A stretch of DNA of 60,766 bases from Fidelibacterota bacterium. GTDB lineage: Bacteria > Pseudomonadota > Alphaproteobacteria > Rhodospirillales > Rhodospirillaceae. The translations under genes and the position numbers were made by a program. The stretch is from assembly GCA_947476065.1 (NCBI GenBank), contig CANJPG010000011.1, positions 1 through 60,766 of the forward strand, in the 5' to 3' direction. The notes beneath the pieces are model-generated. The model had not been told where the DNA came from, did no database searches, and worked only from the letters and a program-made list of their open reading frames with translations. This document shows, piece by piece, positions 26,852-34,766 of this stretch (position 1 is its first letter; each line of letters opens with the position of its first letter).

Positions 26852-28207
26852 CTATTTCTTGTCCGCGTCGCTGTTGGCGATGAATTCCTCGAGCCAGCGG
26901 ATATCGTAGTTGCCGTCGATGATGGCTGGTTCGTTGAGCACAGCCATGTGCAGCGGAATGGACGTCTCGATCCCATCGATGACGTACTCGTGTAACGCAC
27001 GGCGCATGCGCATCACGCATTCGTGGCGGGTGCTCCCTTGCACGATCAGCTTGGCGATCAGGCTATCGTAGTGCGGCGGAATTTTGAAGCCCGAGAACAA
27101 TCCCGAATCGACACGGACCCGTCTGCCGCCCGGCGCGTGATAGCCGGTGATCAAACCCGGAGAGGGCGCAAAGGTGCGCGGATTCTCGGCATTGATGCGG
27201 CACTCCATGGCGCAGCCCTCGAATGTCACGTCTTTCTGCGAAAAGCCGAGTTCGAGGCCGGCTGCGACGCGGATCTGCTCGCGCACTAGGTCGATGCCGG
27301 TGATCATCTCGGTGACAGGATGCTCGACCTGCAGGCGGGTGTTCATTTCGATAAAATAGAATTTACCGTCTTCATATAGAAACTCGACGGTGCCGGCGTT
27401 GTCATAGCCCAGCTTGCGCATGGCCGCGCAGACTACCTCGCCGATCTCATCACGCTGGCCGGCATTGAGGGCCGGCGACGGGCTTTCCTCGAAAATCTTC
27501 TGGTGGCGGCGCTGCAGCGAACAATCGCGTTCGCCCAGATGCACGACGTTGCCGTGTTTGTCGCCCAGCACCTGGATCTCTATGTGGCGCGGCCGGCCGA
27601 GATATTTCTCCATATAGACTTCGCCGTTGCCGAACGCCGCTTTGGCTTCCGTGCCGGCGGTCTGAAAAGCTTCGCGCACTTCGTCGCGGTTCTGGGCAAC
27701 CTTCATGCCGCGCCCGCCGCCGCCGGCCGTGGCCTTGATCAGCACGGGGTAGCCGATGCCGTCGGCGATCGCGACGGCAGCGTCGGCGGATTCCACCGCG
27801 CCATCGGAGCCGGGCACCACGGGAATACCGGTCGCTACGGCCGTCTTCTTCGCCATCACCTTGTCGCCCATGGTGCGGATATGGATGGGCGAGGGGCCGA
27901 TGAACGTGATGCCGTGGTCGGCGACCATTTCGGCGAACTCGGCATTTTCCGACAGAAAGCCGTAGCCTGGATGAATGGCGTCGGCGTGGGTAATCATCGC
28001 CGCCGAGATCACCGCGGCTTTGTTGAGATAGCTGTCGCGCGCCGCCGGCGGGCCGATGCACACGGACTCATCAGCCAGGCGTACATGCATGGCCTCGGAA
28101 TCGGCAGTCGAGTGCACGGCTACCGACTTGATGCCCATCTCGCGGCAGGCACGTTGAATGCGAAGCGCGATCTCGCCTCGGTTGGCGATAAGGATCTTCT
28201 CTAACAT
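26852..28207 (-). CDS. accC: Acetyl-CoA carboxylase, biotin carboxylase subunit
   Basis: 451 residues. N-terminal KILIANRGEIALRI, the glycine-rich ATP loop KATAGGGGRGMK, EKYLGRPRHIEIQVLGD, ERDCSLQRRHQK, EMNTRLQVEHPVTE and the C-terminal ATP-grasp region are all present. It carboxylates the biotin of AccB in the first half-reaction of fatty-acid synthesis. It lies 9 nt after accB in the order aroQ-accB-accC, common in this group. Confidence 0.96.
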   Translation of the reverse strand: MLEKILIANRGEIALRIQRACREMGIKSVAVHSTADSEAMHVRLADESVCIGPPAARDSYLNKAAVISAAMITHADAIHPGYGFLSENAEFAEMVADHGITFIGPSPIHIRTMGDKVMAKKTAVATGIPVVPGSDGAVESADAAVAIADGIGYPVLIKATAGGGGRGMKVAQNRDEVREAFQTAGTEAKAAFGNGEVYMEKYLGRPRHIEIQVLGDKHGNVVHLGERDCSLQRRHQKIFEESPSPALNAGQRDEIGEVVCAAMRKLGYDNAGTVEFLYEDGKFYFIEMNTRLQVEHPVTEMITGIDLVREQIRVAAGLELGFSQKDVTFEGCAMECRINAENPRTFAPSPGLITGYHAPGGRRVRVDSGLFSGFKIPPHYDSLIAKLIVQGSTRHECVMRMRRALHEYVIDGIETSIPLHMAVLNEPAIIDGNYDIRWLEEFIANSDADKK

Positions 28208-28216
28208 CAGATGTGC

Positions 28217-28738
28217 TTATTCAATGATGACAAGCGGCTCGCCGTATTCGACGGGCGAACCACTTTCGAGCAGGATTTTTACGATCTTGCCGCCGCGCGG
28301 CGCCTTGACCGGATTGAAGGTCTTCATGGCTTCGATCAGCGCCAGGGTCTGGCCCTCTTTCACCGTATCGCCGACGGCGATGAAGGGCGCAGCACCCGGC
28401 TCGGGCAGCAGATAGAACATGCCGACCATGGGCGACTTTACCGTGCCGGGGTGCGTCGCGGGATCGGCGGGTTTAGCCGGCGTCGCGGCGGCGGGCGCGG
28501 CTGCCGCGGCCGGGAGGGCGTAGGCCGGAGCATAAACAGGCGCGGACGCGCCACCAGCGGCATGACGCGCGACGCGAATGCGCACGCCGCCCGATTCATA
28601 TTCGATTTCGCTAAGCCCGGTCTCATTCAGCACGCCCGCCAGATGGCGCACCAGATCGCTTTCGGTGGATTTTGCTTTCGCCGGTTGAATGCTCGCCGGC
28701 TTCACTTTTACAGGTGCTTTAGCCTTGGTCTTTTTCAC
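28217..28738 (-). CDS. accB: Biotin carboxyl carrier protein of acetyl-CoA carboxylase
   Basis: 173 residues. An N-terminal helical region and an Ala/Pro-rich linker (about 70-105) lead to a C-terminal biotinyl domain with SPMVGMFYLLPEPGAAPFI and the biotinylated Lys in EAMKTFN. The family normally reads EAMK(L/M)(M/F)N. A 35-residue Lys/Ala start precedes the usual BCCP N-terminus. The start is GTG overlapping the aroQ stop (GTGA). Confidence 0.93.
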   Translation of the reverse strand: MKKTKAKAPVKVKPASIQPAKAKSTESDLVRHLAGVLNETGLSEIEYESGGVRIRVARHAAGGASAPVYAPAYALPAAAAAPAAATPAKPADPATHPGTVKSPMVGMFYLLPEPGAAPFIAVGDTVKEGQTLALIEAMKTFNPVKAPRGGKIVKILLESGSPVEYGEPLVIIE

Positions 28739-29184
28739 GCTTTTGCCTTGCTCAGAAGTTGCGCCATCGCATCGACGGCCAGTTCATAGCCCTGTGCGCC
28801 GAAACCGCAGATCACCCCGGTGGCGGCGCGTGACACGAAGGAGTGATGGCGGAACTCCTCGCGTTTGAAAATATTCGACAGGTGCACTTCGATGACCGGA
28901 AGCTCACAGGCCAGCAGCGCATCGAGGATGGCCACCGACGTATGGGTATAGGCGGCGGCATTGATGATCACGCCGGCAGCGGTCGTGCGCGCGGCCTGGA
29001 TCAGCGACACCAGTTCGCCCTCGTCGTTGCTCTGACGGAAGTCGGCGGACAGGCCATGGGTCTTGGCGCGGGCCTCGGTCAGGCCGCGAATATCTTCCAG
29101 CGATGTGCGGCCATAAATCTCCGGCTCGCGCTGGCCCAGCATGTTGAGGTTGGGCCCGTTGAGAACAAGGATGGCGCGGCTCAC
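28735..29184 (-). CDS. aroQ: Type II 3-dehydroquinate dehydratase
   Basis: 149 residues from the GTG at 29184 (AGGA 8 nt upstream); a GTG at 29211 is an alternative. GPNLNMLGQREPEIYG holds the catalytic Tyr loop, FRQSNDEGELV is the dimer and active-site segment, INAAAYTHTSVAI carries the Asn/His, and IEVHLSNIFKREEFR follows. It makes 3-dehydroshikimate in the shikimate pathway. It is the first gene of aroQ-accB-accC. Confidence 0.94.
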   Translation of the reverse strand: MSRAILVLNGPNLNMLGQREPEIYGRTSLEDIRGLTEARAKTHGLSADFRQSNDEGELVSLIQAARTTAAGVIINAAAYTHTSVAILDALLACELPVIEVHLSNIFKREEFRHHSFVSRAATGVICGFGAQGYELAVDAMAQLLSKAKA

Positions 29185-29434
29185 GCGGATGTTCCTATCG
29201 GCTAAAGGCACAAGGCTCCGGACATGGGAACCCGCGCTTTAAAATAAAGTTTAGTCTTTCCGTTCAGGCGGGACAGGGATACACCAGCCCGGCGCGAAGG
29301 GCAACCGGGCCTGTACGGCGCAGGAGCCGAAAAATCATTTACCTACTTGGACTTGTTGCAACATTTGGCCCTGCGTCCGATACTTACGCGGCGCAAATTT
29401 GTGGCTTAATATCACCCCTAAAGTCGCGTTTTCG
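29185..29434. other. aroQ-thiS divergent intergenic region
   Basis: 250 nt between divergent genes must hold both promoters. I looked for a TPP riboswitch ahead of thiS (CTGAGA plus the ACCTGATCTGG block) and found none. Nothing else is well supported. Confidence 0.4.
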
Positions 29435-29635
29435 ATGCAGATTATCCTGAATGGCGAAGTCCGGGCTGTGGCCCAGGGGCTATCGGTTTCCGCCCTCCTC
29501 ACGGAGCTCGGCATCGACACCCGCAAGGTCGCCGTCGAGCGCAATCTCGAGATTGTGCCGAAGTCCGCGTTTGAAACCACGGCGCTGGCCGAAGGCGACC
29601 GGCTGGAAATTGTACATTTTATCGGTGGCGGCTAA
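29435..29635 (+). CDS. thiS: Sulfur carrier protein ThiS
   Basis: 66 residues of the ubiquitin-like ThiS/MoaD fold. MQIILNGE opens it, [11 protein letters not shown]-like [13 protein letters not shown] sits in the middle, and the protein ends in GGG (HFIGGG), the diglycine that is adenylated and thiocarboxylated. It supplies sulfur for the thiazole of thiamine. Start at 29435, since upstream codons in the same frame show no resemblance. It overlaps thiG (TAATGG). Confidence 0.93.
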   Translation: MQIILNGEVRAVAQGLSVSALLTELGIDTRKVAVERNLEIVPKSAFETTALAEGDRLEIVHFIGGG

Positions 29636-30426
29636 TGGACGGCGATCAAAAGACCAGCGCGGATTTCTTCGAAGTGGCGGGTAAGCGGTTCACCTCGCGC
29701 CTGCTGGTCGGCACCGGCAAGTACAAGGATTTCATTGAGACGCGCGAGGCCATCGAAGCCTCGGGCGCCGAGATCGTCACGGTTGCCGTGCGCCGCGTAA
29801 ATATCTCCGATCCCAAGCAGCCCATGCTGATGGATTTCGTCGATCCCAAGAAATACACCTACCTGCCAAACACGGCGGGTTGCTACACCGCCCAGGACGC
29901 GGTGCGCACGTTGCGCCTGGCTCGCGAAGCCGGCGGCTGGAATCTCGTCAAACTCGAAGTGCTCGGCGACCAGAAGACGCTGTATCCGGACATCGTCGAA
30001 ACCATCAAAGCCGCTGAATCCCTGATCAAGGACGGCTTTGACGTCATGGTCTATACCAGCGACGATCCGATCATCGCAAAGACTCTGGAAAAGATCGGCT
30101 GCTGCGCCATTATGCCGCTGGCCGCGCCTATTGGCTCCGGCTTGGGTATTCAGAACCCTGTGAACATCCGCCTGATCATCGAAGAGGCCAAGGTGCCCGT
30201 GCTGGTGGATGCCGGCGTCGGCACCGCTTCCGATGCGGCCATCGCCATGGAACTGGGCTGCGACGGCGTGCTGATGAACACTGCCATCGCCGCCGCCAAA
30301 GACCCCATCCGCATGGCGCGCGCGATGAAGCTGGCGGTGGAGGCTGGCCGGCTCGCCTATCTCGCGGGACGCATGCCGAAGAAGCTCTACGCCGACCCGT
30401 CGTCGCCACTGGCCGGGCTGATCTAA
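29635..30426 (+). CDS. thiG: Thiazole synthase
   Basis: 263 residues, a TIM-barrel. [12 protein letters not shown] at the N-terminus, [20 protein letters not shown], the Schiff-base Lys in [39 protein letters not shown] and [12 protein letters not shown] are all typical. It builds the thiazole phosphate from DXP, ThiS-thiocarboxylate and dehydroglycine. Only thiS and thiG are in this cluster; thiO, thiE and thiF must be elsewhere or replaced. Confidence 0.95.
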   Translation: MDGDQKTSADFFEVAGKRFTSRLLVGTGKYKDFIETREAIEASGAEIVTVAVRRVNISDPKQPMLMDFVDPKKYTYLPNTAGCYTAQDAVRTLRLAREAGGWNLVKLEVLGDQKTLYPDIVETIKAAESLIKDGFDVMVYTSDDPIIAKTLEKIGCCAIMPLAAPIGSGLGIQNPVNIRLIIEEAKVPVLVDAGVGTASDAAIAMELGCDGVLMNTAIAAAKDPIRMARAMKLAVEAGRLAYLAGRMPKKLYADPSSPLAGLI

Positions 30427-30455
30427 ACCCCCGGCAGGATTTGCCGGGCGGGGGT
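30427..30455. promoter_or_regulatory. GC palindrome between thiG and flgE (terminator or activator site)
   Basis: CCCGGCA (30430-30436) and TGCCGGG (30442-30448) are perfect 7-bp arms around a 5-nt loop, extended by C5/G5 with one bulge. It starts right after the thiG stop and could end that transcript, but only TGTTAATT follows. Its centre is about 118 bp upstream of the predicted sigma54 start for flgE, where an FlbD/ftr-type enhancer would sit in Caulobacter-like flagellar promoters. Confidence 0.45.
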
Positions 30456-30530
30456 GTTAATTACCCCGTAAAGGCTCCGCTGTGCGGCGGCTCAACTTCG
30501 TAAGTCATTGATTCTATGTGTTCAGTGGTA

Positions 30531-30546
30531 TGGCACAGGCCTTGCT
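30531..30546 (+). promoter_or_regulatory. Sigma54 (-24/-12) promoter of flgE
   Basis: TGGCAC-N5-TTGCT with GG and GC 12 positions apart matches the RpoN consensus at every invariant base. Predicted start is near 30557, about 74 nt before the flgE ATG. Hook genes of alphaproteobacteria such as Caulobacter are transcribed by sigma54. Confidence 0.8.
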
Positions 30547-30630
30547 TATAAACCGCTGAAGCCCGAGGTGTGCGCCCGCGTGATTGGCCGCCGTCCTTGG
30601 GCAACCTGAAGCAGCGTATGGAGTGGAGCG

Positions 30631-31908
30631 ATGAGCCTCCAAGGAACATTCAACACGGCCGTGCAGGCGATGAACTCGCAGTCGCAGGCCTTGTCCAATA
30701 TCTCCACCAACATCGCGAACGTGAACACCACGGCTTACAAGCTGCAGGACACGCACTTCGCGACGCTGCTCAATGACATTCAGCCCACCGAGAAGAAATT
30801 CTTCACAGTCAACACCTTCGATACCCGAAAGGTCGATAAACAGGGCACCATTACCACCACCAACCGCACCTTCGACCTGGCGCTCAATGGCCGCGGCTTC
30901 ATCGTCACCAATACCGAACAGGATCCCACCAGCGCCAACTCGCGCTGGCAGTACACGCGCGACGGCGCGTTGTTCGGTAAAGCCATCGACCTCGGCGTCG
31001 ATACCGACAACAACGGGGTAAGCGACCAGGGTACGCTGCTGACAACCGCCAACGGCGCCTACGTCTACGGCTGGCCCGCCGATGCCGACGGCAACGTCTC
31101 GGAGACCAACGACCTGTCGTCGCTGACGCCGGTGATGTACGGCAACAACTCGGTTTTTCCGTCCAAGGCGACGACGAAGATCAATTTGCAGGCCAACGTC
31201 TCGGCGACCGACGAAGGCCGTCAGACCGTCAGCCTTCCCTTTATCGATCAAAGCGGCAATTCGCGCACCTTGACCATCGGCTTCAACGCCGCAATTGGCC
31301 AGGACTGGACGCTGGACATGGCGTCGAACGACGTCAACAACCAGCCGGTCAACATCACCTTCGATTCCCAGGTTCAGTTCGATGGCCAGGGCAAACTTGT
31401 GTTCCCGCAAGACGGCCTGTTGAACGTCGAACTCGAGGAGCCGGGTGTCGGTCCGCAGTCGCTGACTGTGGACATCAGCAAGATGTCTCAGTTCGCCGAC
31501 GGCACCAAACTCACCGTCGTCAACGTCGACCAGGACGGTTACCTCGCCGGACGCCTGCAGAACACCTACTTCAACGGCAACGGTATGCTCATCGGCAGTT
31601 ATTCCAACGGCGAGGTGAAAAACCTCTACAAGCTGCCAGTGGCAACGTTCGCGGCCGATAACAACCTCGAAGCGAAGTCAGGCAACATCTTCGTGCAGAC
31701 CACCGAAGCCGGTGCGATGCAGCTCAGCGGCCTGGGCACGCCCACGGGCACGACCCAGTTTGTCACCGGTGCGCTTGAAGCATCAAACGTCGACCTGGCC
31801 GATCAGTTCTCCAAGATGATTATCACTCAGCGCGCCTATTCAAGTGCGGCCAAGGTGCTGACGACGGCCGACGAGATGACTCAGGCCGTGCGCGACCTGA
31901 AGCGCTAA
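30631..31908 (+). CDS. flgE: Flagellar hook protein FlgE
   Basis: 425 residues. The N-terminal rod/hook coiled region reads AVQAMNSQSQALSNISTNIANVNTTAYK, the Flg-bb-rod motif. NRTFDLALNGRGFIVTN and the D1/D2 beta domains follow. The C-terminal helix contains EASNVDLADQFSKMIITQRAYSSAAKVLTTADEM, the shared axial-protein motif. It polymerises outside the cell into the hook. A strong Shine-Dalgarno (GGAGTGGAGCG) precedes the ATG. No other flagellar gene is in the window, so the gene is apart from the main flagellar loci. Confidence 0.93.
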   Translation: MSLQGTFNTAVQAMNSQSQALSNISTNIANVNTTAYKLQDTHFATLLNDIQPTEKKFFTVNTFDTRKVDKQGTITTTNRTFDLALNGRGFIVTNTEQDPTSANSRWQYTRDGALFGKAIDLGVDTDNNGVSDQGTLLTTANGAYVYGWPADADGNVSETNDLSSLTPVMYGNNSVFPSKATTKINLQANVSATDEGRQTVSLPFIDQSGNSRTLTIGFNAAIGQDWTLDMASNDVNNQPVNITFDSQVQFDGQGKLVFPQDGLLNVELEEPGVGPQSLTVDISKMSQFADGTKLTVVNVDQDGYLAGRLQNTYFNGNGMLIGSYSNGEVKNLYKLPVATFAADNNLEAKSGNIFVQTTEAGAMQLSGLGTPTGTTQFVTGALEASNVDLADQFSKMIITQRAYSSAAKVLTTADEMTQAVRDLKR

Positions 31909-31915
31909 ACGCGCT

Positions 31916-32524
31916 CTAACCGGCGCGCCGCATCAAAAGCTTTTCCCGGAAGACGTCGTAGATCGTCACACCGGCGGCGGCCGCGATCTCTTTTGCGGTC
32001 ATGCCGGTTTCCGTCAGCAGCACACGAATGAACTCGGGCCGCGCGCGCCAAGAGCCGCGTTTGCTGGGCCGCGCCTGTATGCGGCTGGACGCCGATGCTG
32101 CGCGCTCGGCGGCGGCGCGTTCCTCGGCGTCCAGCCCGCGCTTGATGGCATCCGCCATGGCTTCGGCATGGCGGTTCTTCTCGGCCGTGTGACGGTCTCG
32201 CTCGGTACGGTATTCGGCGCTGCCGGATGGATCGCTGCGCGAGCGCTTCCACCAGGCCCCCATTTTTTCAGGCGAGGCGGCGCCGAAGTCGGCTGGAAAA
32301 CCGCTGGGGCGCCGCGGGCGCTGGCGCATCGCGGGTTCTTCGGTGGGCGTTGCCGGTTCACTGAGTCCGGCGGCTTCGCGCAGGTTCATGCCATGCGACT
32401 CAGCCAGGCGCGTCGCGGCATTCAGCGCGGCTTCGCGTTCGCCCTCATAGGTCGTGGAATGCGCCACCTCCAGGAGCTTGCGGAAGCGCAAACGCTCCTT
32501 GGCCGTGAAACCGGTATCGCTCAT
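31916..32524 (-). CDS. DUF2786-like protein with C-terminal helix-turn-helix-like segment
   Basis: 202 residues. Residues about 10-50 (RLRFRKLLEVAHSTTYEGER, then AALNAATRLAESHGMNL) resemble the DUF2786 helical domain. A Pro/Arg-rich linker and a charged Ala/Glu helix follow. The last 40 residues (EFIRVLLTETGMTAKEIAAA, then AGVTIYDVFREKLL) look like a helix-turn-helix. The role is unknown; DNA binding is an inference. It is convergent with flgE, 7 nt apart. Confidence 0.6.
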   Translation of the reverse strand: MSDTGFTAKERLRFRKLLEVAHSTTYEGEREAALNAATRLAESHGMNLREAAGLSEPATPTEEPAMRQRPRRPSGFPADFGAASPEKMGAWWKRSRSDPSGSAEYRTERDRHTAEKNRHAEAMADAIKRGLDAEERAAAERAASASSRIQARPSKRGSWRARPEFIRVLLTETGMTAKEIAAAAGVTIYDVFREKLLMRRAG

Positions 32525-32572
32525 TGATCGTCTCGAACTTGCGCTGGGTTTTTATCTGCCCGAGTGGGCGGC

Positions 32573-33316
32573 TTATTTGCGCGCCTTAGCGATGTATTCG
32601 ACCAGTTTTTCCTTGGACACCGCGCCCGGCACGAAGACATCGCCGATCAGCAGCGATGGCGTGCCGTCAATCGACAGTTCATCAGCAAGGTTGTGATTCT
32701 TGACAATGACGTCGGTGATCGTCGGGTCCTTCATGTCGTTTTGCAGCTTGCGCATGTCGAGGCCGGTCTTCTCGGCAATCTCCATGATGTTGGCGTCGGT
32801 CAGTGAACCTTTGTGTCCCAACAGCGCCAGGTGCAGGTCGGAATATTTGCCCTGCTTGCGCGCGGCCAAGGCCGCTTTGGTCGCGGTGACCGATGCCGGC
32901 CCCAGGATCGGATACTCCTTCAGCACCAGGCGCATTTTCGGATCTTCCTTCAGAAGATCGATCATGGCCGCGAACATCGCTTTGCAGTAACCACAGTTGT
33001 AGTCGAAGAACTCGACAACCGTCACATCGCCCTTCGGGTTGCCGATGATGGTGCCTTCCGTCGGATTGAAAAGCTCCTGCTTGCGGTTGCTGATGATGGT
33101 GTTGCGCTTATCGACCTTGGTTTTTTCCGCCTTGGCGTCCAGTGCATTGATGGAGTCCGAGATAACCTCGGGATTTTCGATAAGGTATTCGCGCACGAAT
33201 TTGCGCAGCTCGTCCTTCTGCACCTCGGTAAAGGCACTTTTTTCGGCGGCCGTTGCGGGCAGGGTGCCGGCGGCGCCAAACAGGGACAGCATCAGGAGGG
33301 CGGCAAGCAGACGCAT
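32573..33316 (-). CDS. DsbA-family (Com1-like) periplasmic thiol-disulfide protein
   Basis: 247 residues. A signal peptide is clear (MRLLAALLMLSLFGAAGTLP, cut near ATAA). An N-terminal helical segment (EVQKDELRKFVREYLIENPE) precedes a thioredoxin fold with the redox motif CGYC (in FFDYNCGYCKAMF). Near the C-terminus the cis-Pro loop reads DGTPSLLIGD. This is the DsbA/27-kDa outer-membrane protein (Com1) layout. The start at 33316 has AAGGAA upstream. It follows the M48 protease gene by 29 nt, so both act in the envelope and are likely co-transcribed. Confidence 0.9.
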   Translation of the reverse strand: MRLLAALLMLSLFGAAGTLPATAAEKSAFTEVQKDELRKFVREYLIENPEVISDSINALDAKAEKTKVDKRNTIISNRKQELFNPTEGTIIGNPKGDVTVVEFFDYNCGYCKAMFAAMIDLLKEDPKMRLVLKEYPILGPASVTATKAALAARKQGKYSDLHLALLGHKGSLTDANIMEIAEKTGLDMRKLQNDMKDPTITDVIVKNHNLADELSIDGTPSLLIGDVFVPGAVSKEKLVEYIAKARK

Positions 33317-33345
33317 AGGATATTCCTTTTTCGGCCGGCGCGGCA

Positions 33346-34737
33346 TTAGCGCCGCTTGCGCATTTCGCGCATGTTGTTTTGCGCGAGGATTTTGATGTCC
33401 TGTAGGCGATACCAAGTCGGCGTGTCTTTTTCGAGGAGTTTTTCAGCCTGGTTGCAATACCGCGCCACATCCCCGAATTGTCCGAGCAGGATAGCACGTT
33501 CGGCGGCGGCATAGGCCGACAGCCCGGTTTGATCGGTTTGGGAATAGGACCGCGCCAGCATATCCCAGGCGCCGGGGTCCTCCGGGTTGATGGCCAAGGC
33601 GTGTTTCAGGGCCGCCTGGGCTTCCGGGGCATACTCCGGCTTGCCGCTTTCAACCGCGGCGTGGGCCAGGGCCGACAGGATTTCCGGGGCGTCCGGCAGG
33701 TGTTTGAGGGATTCGCGGTAGGCGACGATGGCATCCTCGACATGGCTGCGGCTCAGTTCCATGTCCCCTTTGATCTGCCAGAAGAACGGGTCCTTGGGCG
33801 CGTCGGCCAGCAGAGTATCGACGATGGGAAAGGCCTGATCGAACTGCCCGCGGCGATAATAGGCGATGGCGCGGGCATAGCGGCCTTCGATGCTTTTGTC
33901 GGTGGCCGGGTAGCGCTGCAGCGTGGTGATCTGCGGCTTGAGGAAGGCGAACAGCTTGGCGACCATGCGCCGGTGCTGGCGCTCAAGATCTGGGTCCGAC
34001 GGGGTGTTGGTATAGGGCGACATCGCCATGGCGGCTTCAATTGAATCCATGCGGTCGCGGGTCAAGGGGTGACTGCGCACGTAAGGGTCCTGGTTGTCGG
34101 TGACCAGCAGTTCATCGCCGGACAGGCGCTCGAAGAAGTCGCGCAAGCCTTTCGCCGATTGGTGGGTGTCGTTCAGTACCTTGAGGGCGAATTGGTCGGC
34201 GCGGGCTTCCTGGCCGCGGCTGAAGGCGAGGTAGGAGCCGATGGCGGCGCGTTGCCCGCCCATCAGCACCGCCATGCCGACCTCGGGATTGCCGCTCGCG
34301 ACACCCGCGGCTACGGCAAGCAATGTCGACAGCAGCGAGATCGCATTGGGGGCGGCGAGATCGCTGGACACCATGACCACGTGCCCCGCGGCGATATGGC
34401 CGATTTCGTGGGCCATGACGCCGATGACTTCGTTGGGGTTCTTCGCGCGCAGCAGCGTGCCGGTGTTGAAGTAGATATTATTGCCGGGGGTGGCGAAGGC
34501 GTTGATGCTGTCGTCCACCATCATGTGAAAGGTGACGGTGTTGCCCTGCAATCCGCCGGCGATCAGCAGCGGACGGCCGTAGGCCGCCAGCGTCATGCCG
34601 ATCTCGGTATCGTCGAGCACGGTGCCGGTACTGAACTCTTGCGCCTCTCCGACCCCACTTGTACCAATCAGCACAAAGCAGAGTGACGTGGCGGCCAGCA
34701 GCTTGGCGGCGAAGGCAAATCGTGAAGCGCGGGGCAT
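33346..34737 (-). CDS. M48-family metalloprotease with TPR repeats (BepA/YfgC-like)
   Basis: 463 residues from the ATG at 34737. A signal peptide (residues 1-30) is followed by the peptidase M48 domain with the zinc motif HEIGHIAAGH (HExxH), and the third ligand region EARADQFALKVL. TPR-like helices fill the C-terminal 200 residues. BepA-type enzymes act in the periplasm on misassembled outer-membrane proteins such as LptD. A TTG 30 nt upstream could extend it. It is the first gene of a pair with the DsbA-like protein, consistent with disulfide-dependent outer-membrane biogenesis. Confidence 0.9.
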   Translation of the reverse strand: MPRASRFAFAAKLLAATSLCFVLIGTSGVGEAQEFSTGTVLDDTEIGMTLAAYGRPLLIAGGLQGNTVTFHMMVDDSINAFATPGNNIYFNTGTLLRAKNPNEVIGVMAHEIGHIAAGHVVMVSSDLAAPNAISLLSTLLAVAAGVASGNPEVGMAVLMGGQRAAIGSYLAFSRGQEARADQFALKVLNDTHQSAKGLRDFFERLSGDELLVTDNQDPYVRSHPLTRDRMDSIEAAMAMSPYTNTPSDPDLERQHRRMVAKLFAFLKPQITTLQRYPATDKSIEGRYARAIAYYRRGQFDQAFPIVDTLLADAPKDPFFWQIKGDMELSRSHVEDAIVAYRESLKHLPDAPEILSALAHAAVESGKPEYAPEAQAALKHALAINPEDPGAWDMLARSYSQTDQTGLSAYAAAERAILLGQFGDVARYCNQAEKLLEKDTPTWYRLQDIKILAQNNMREMRKRR

Positions 34738-34766
34738 GCTTGATGTCGTCACAGGATTCTTGGGCA

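Noticed and set aside
29212-29434. TPP riboswitch ahead of thiS-thiG
   Set aside because: The CTGAGA and ACCTGATCTGG-type conserved blocks are absent.
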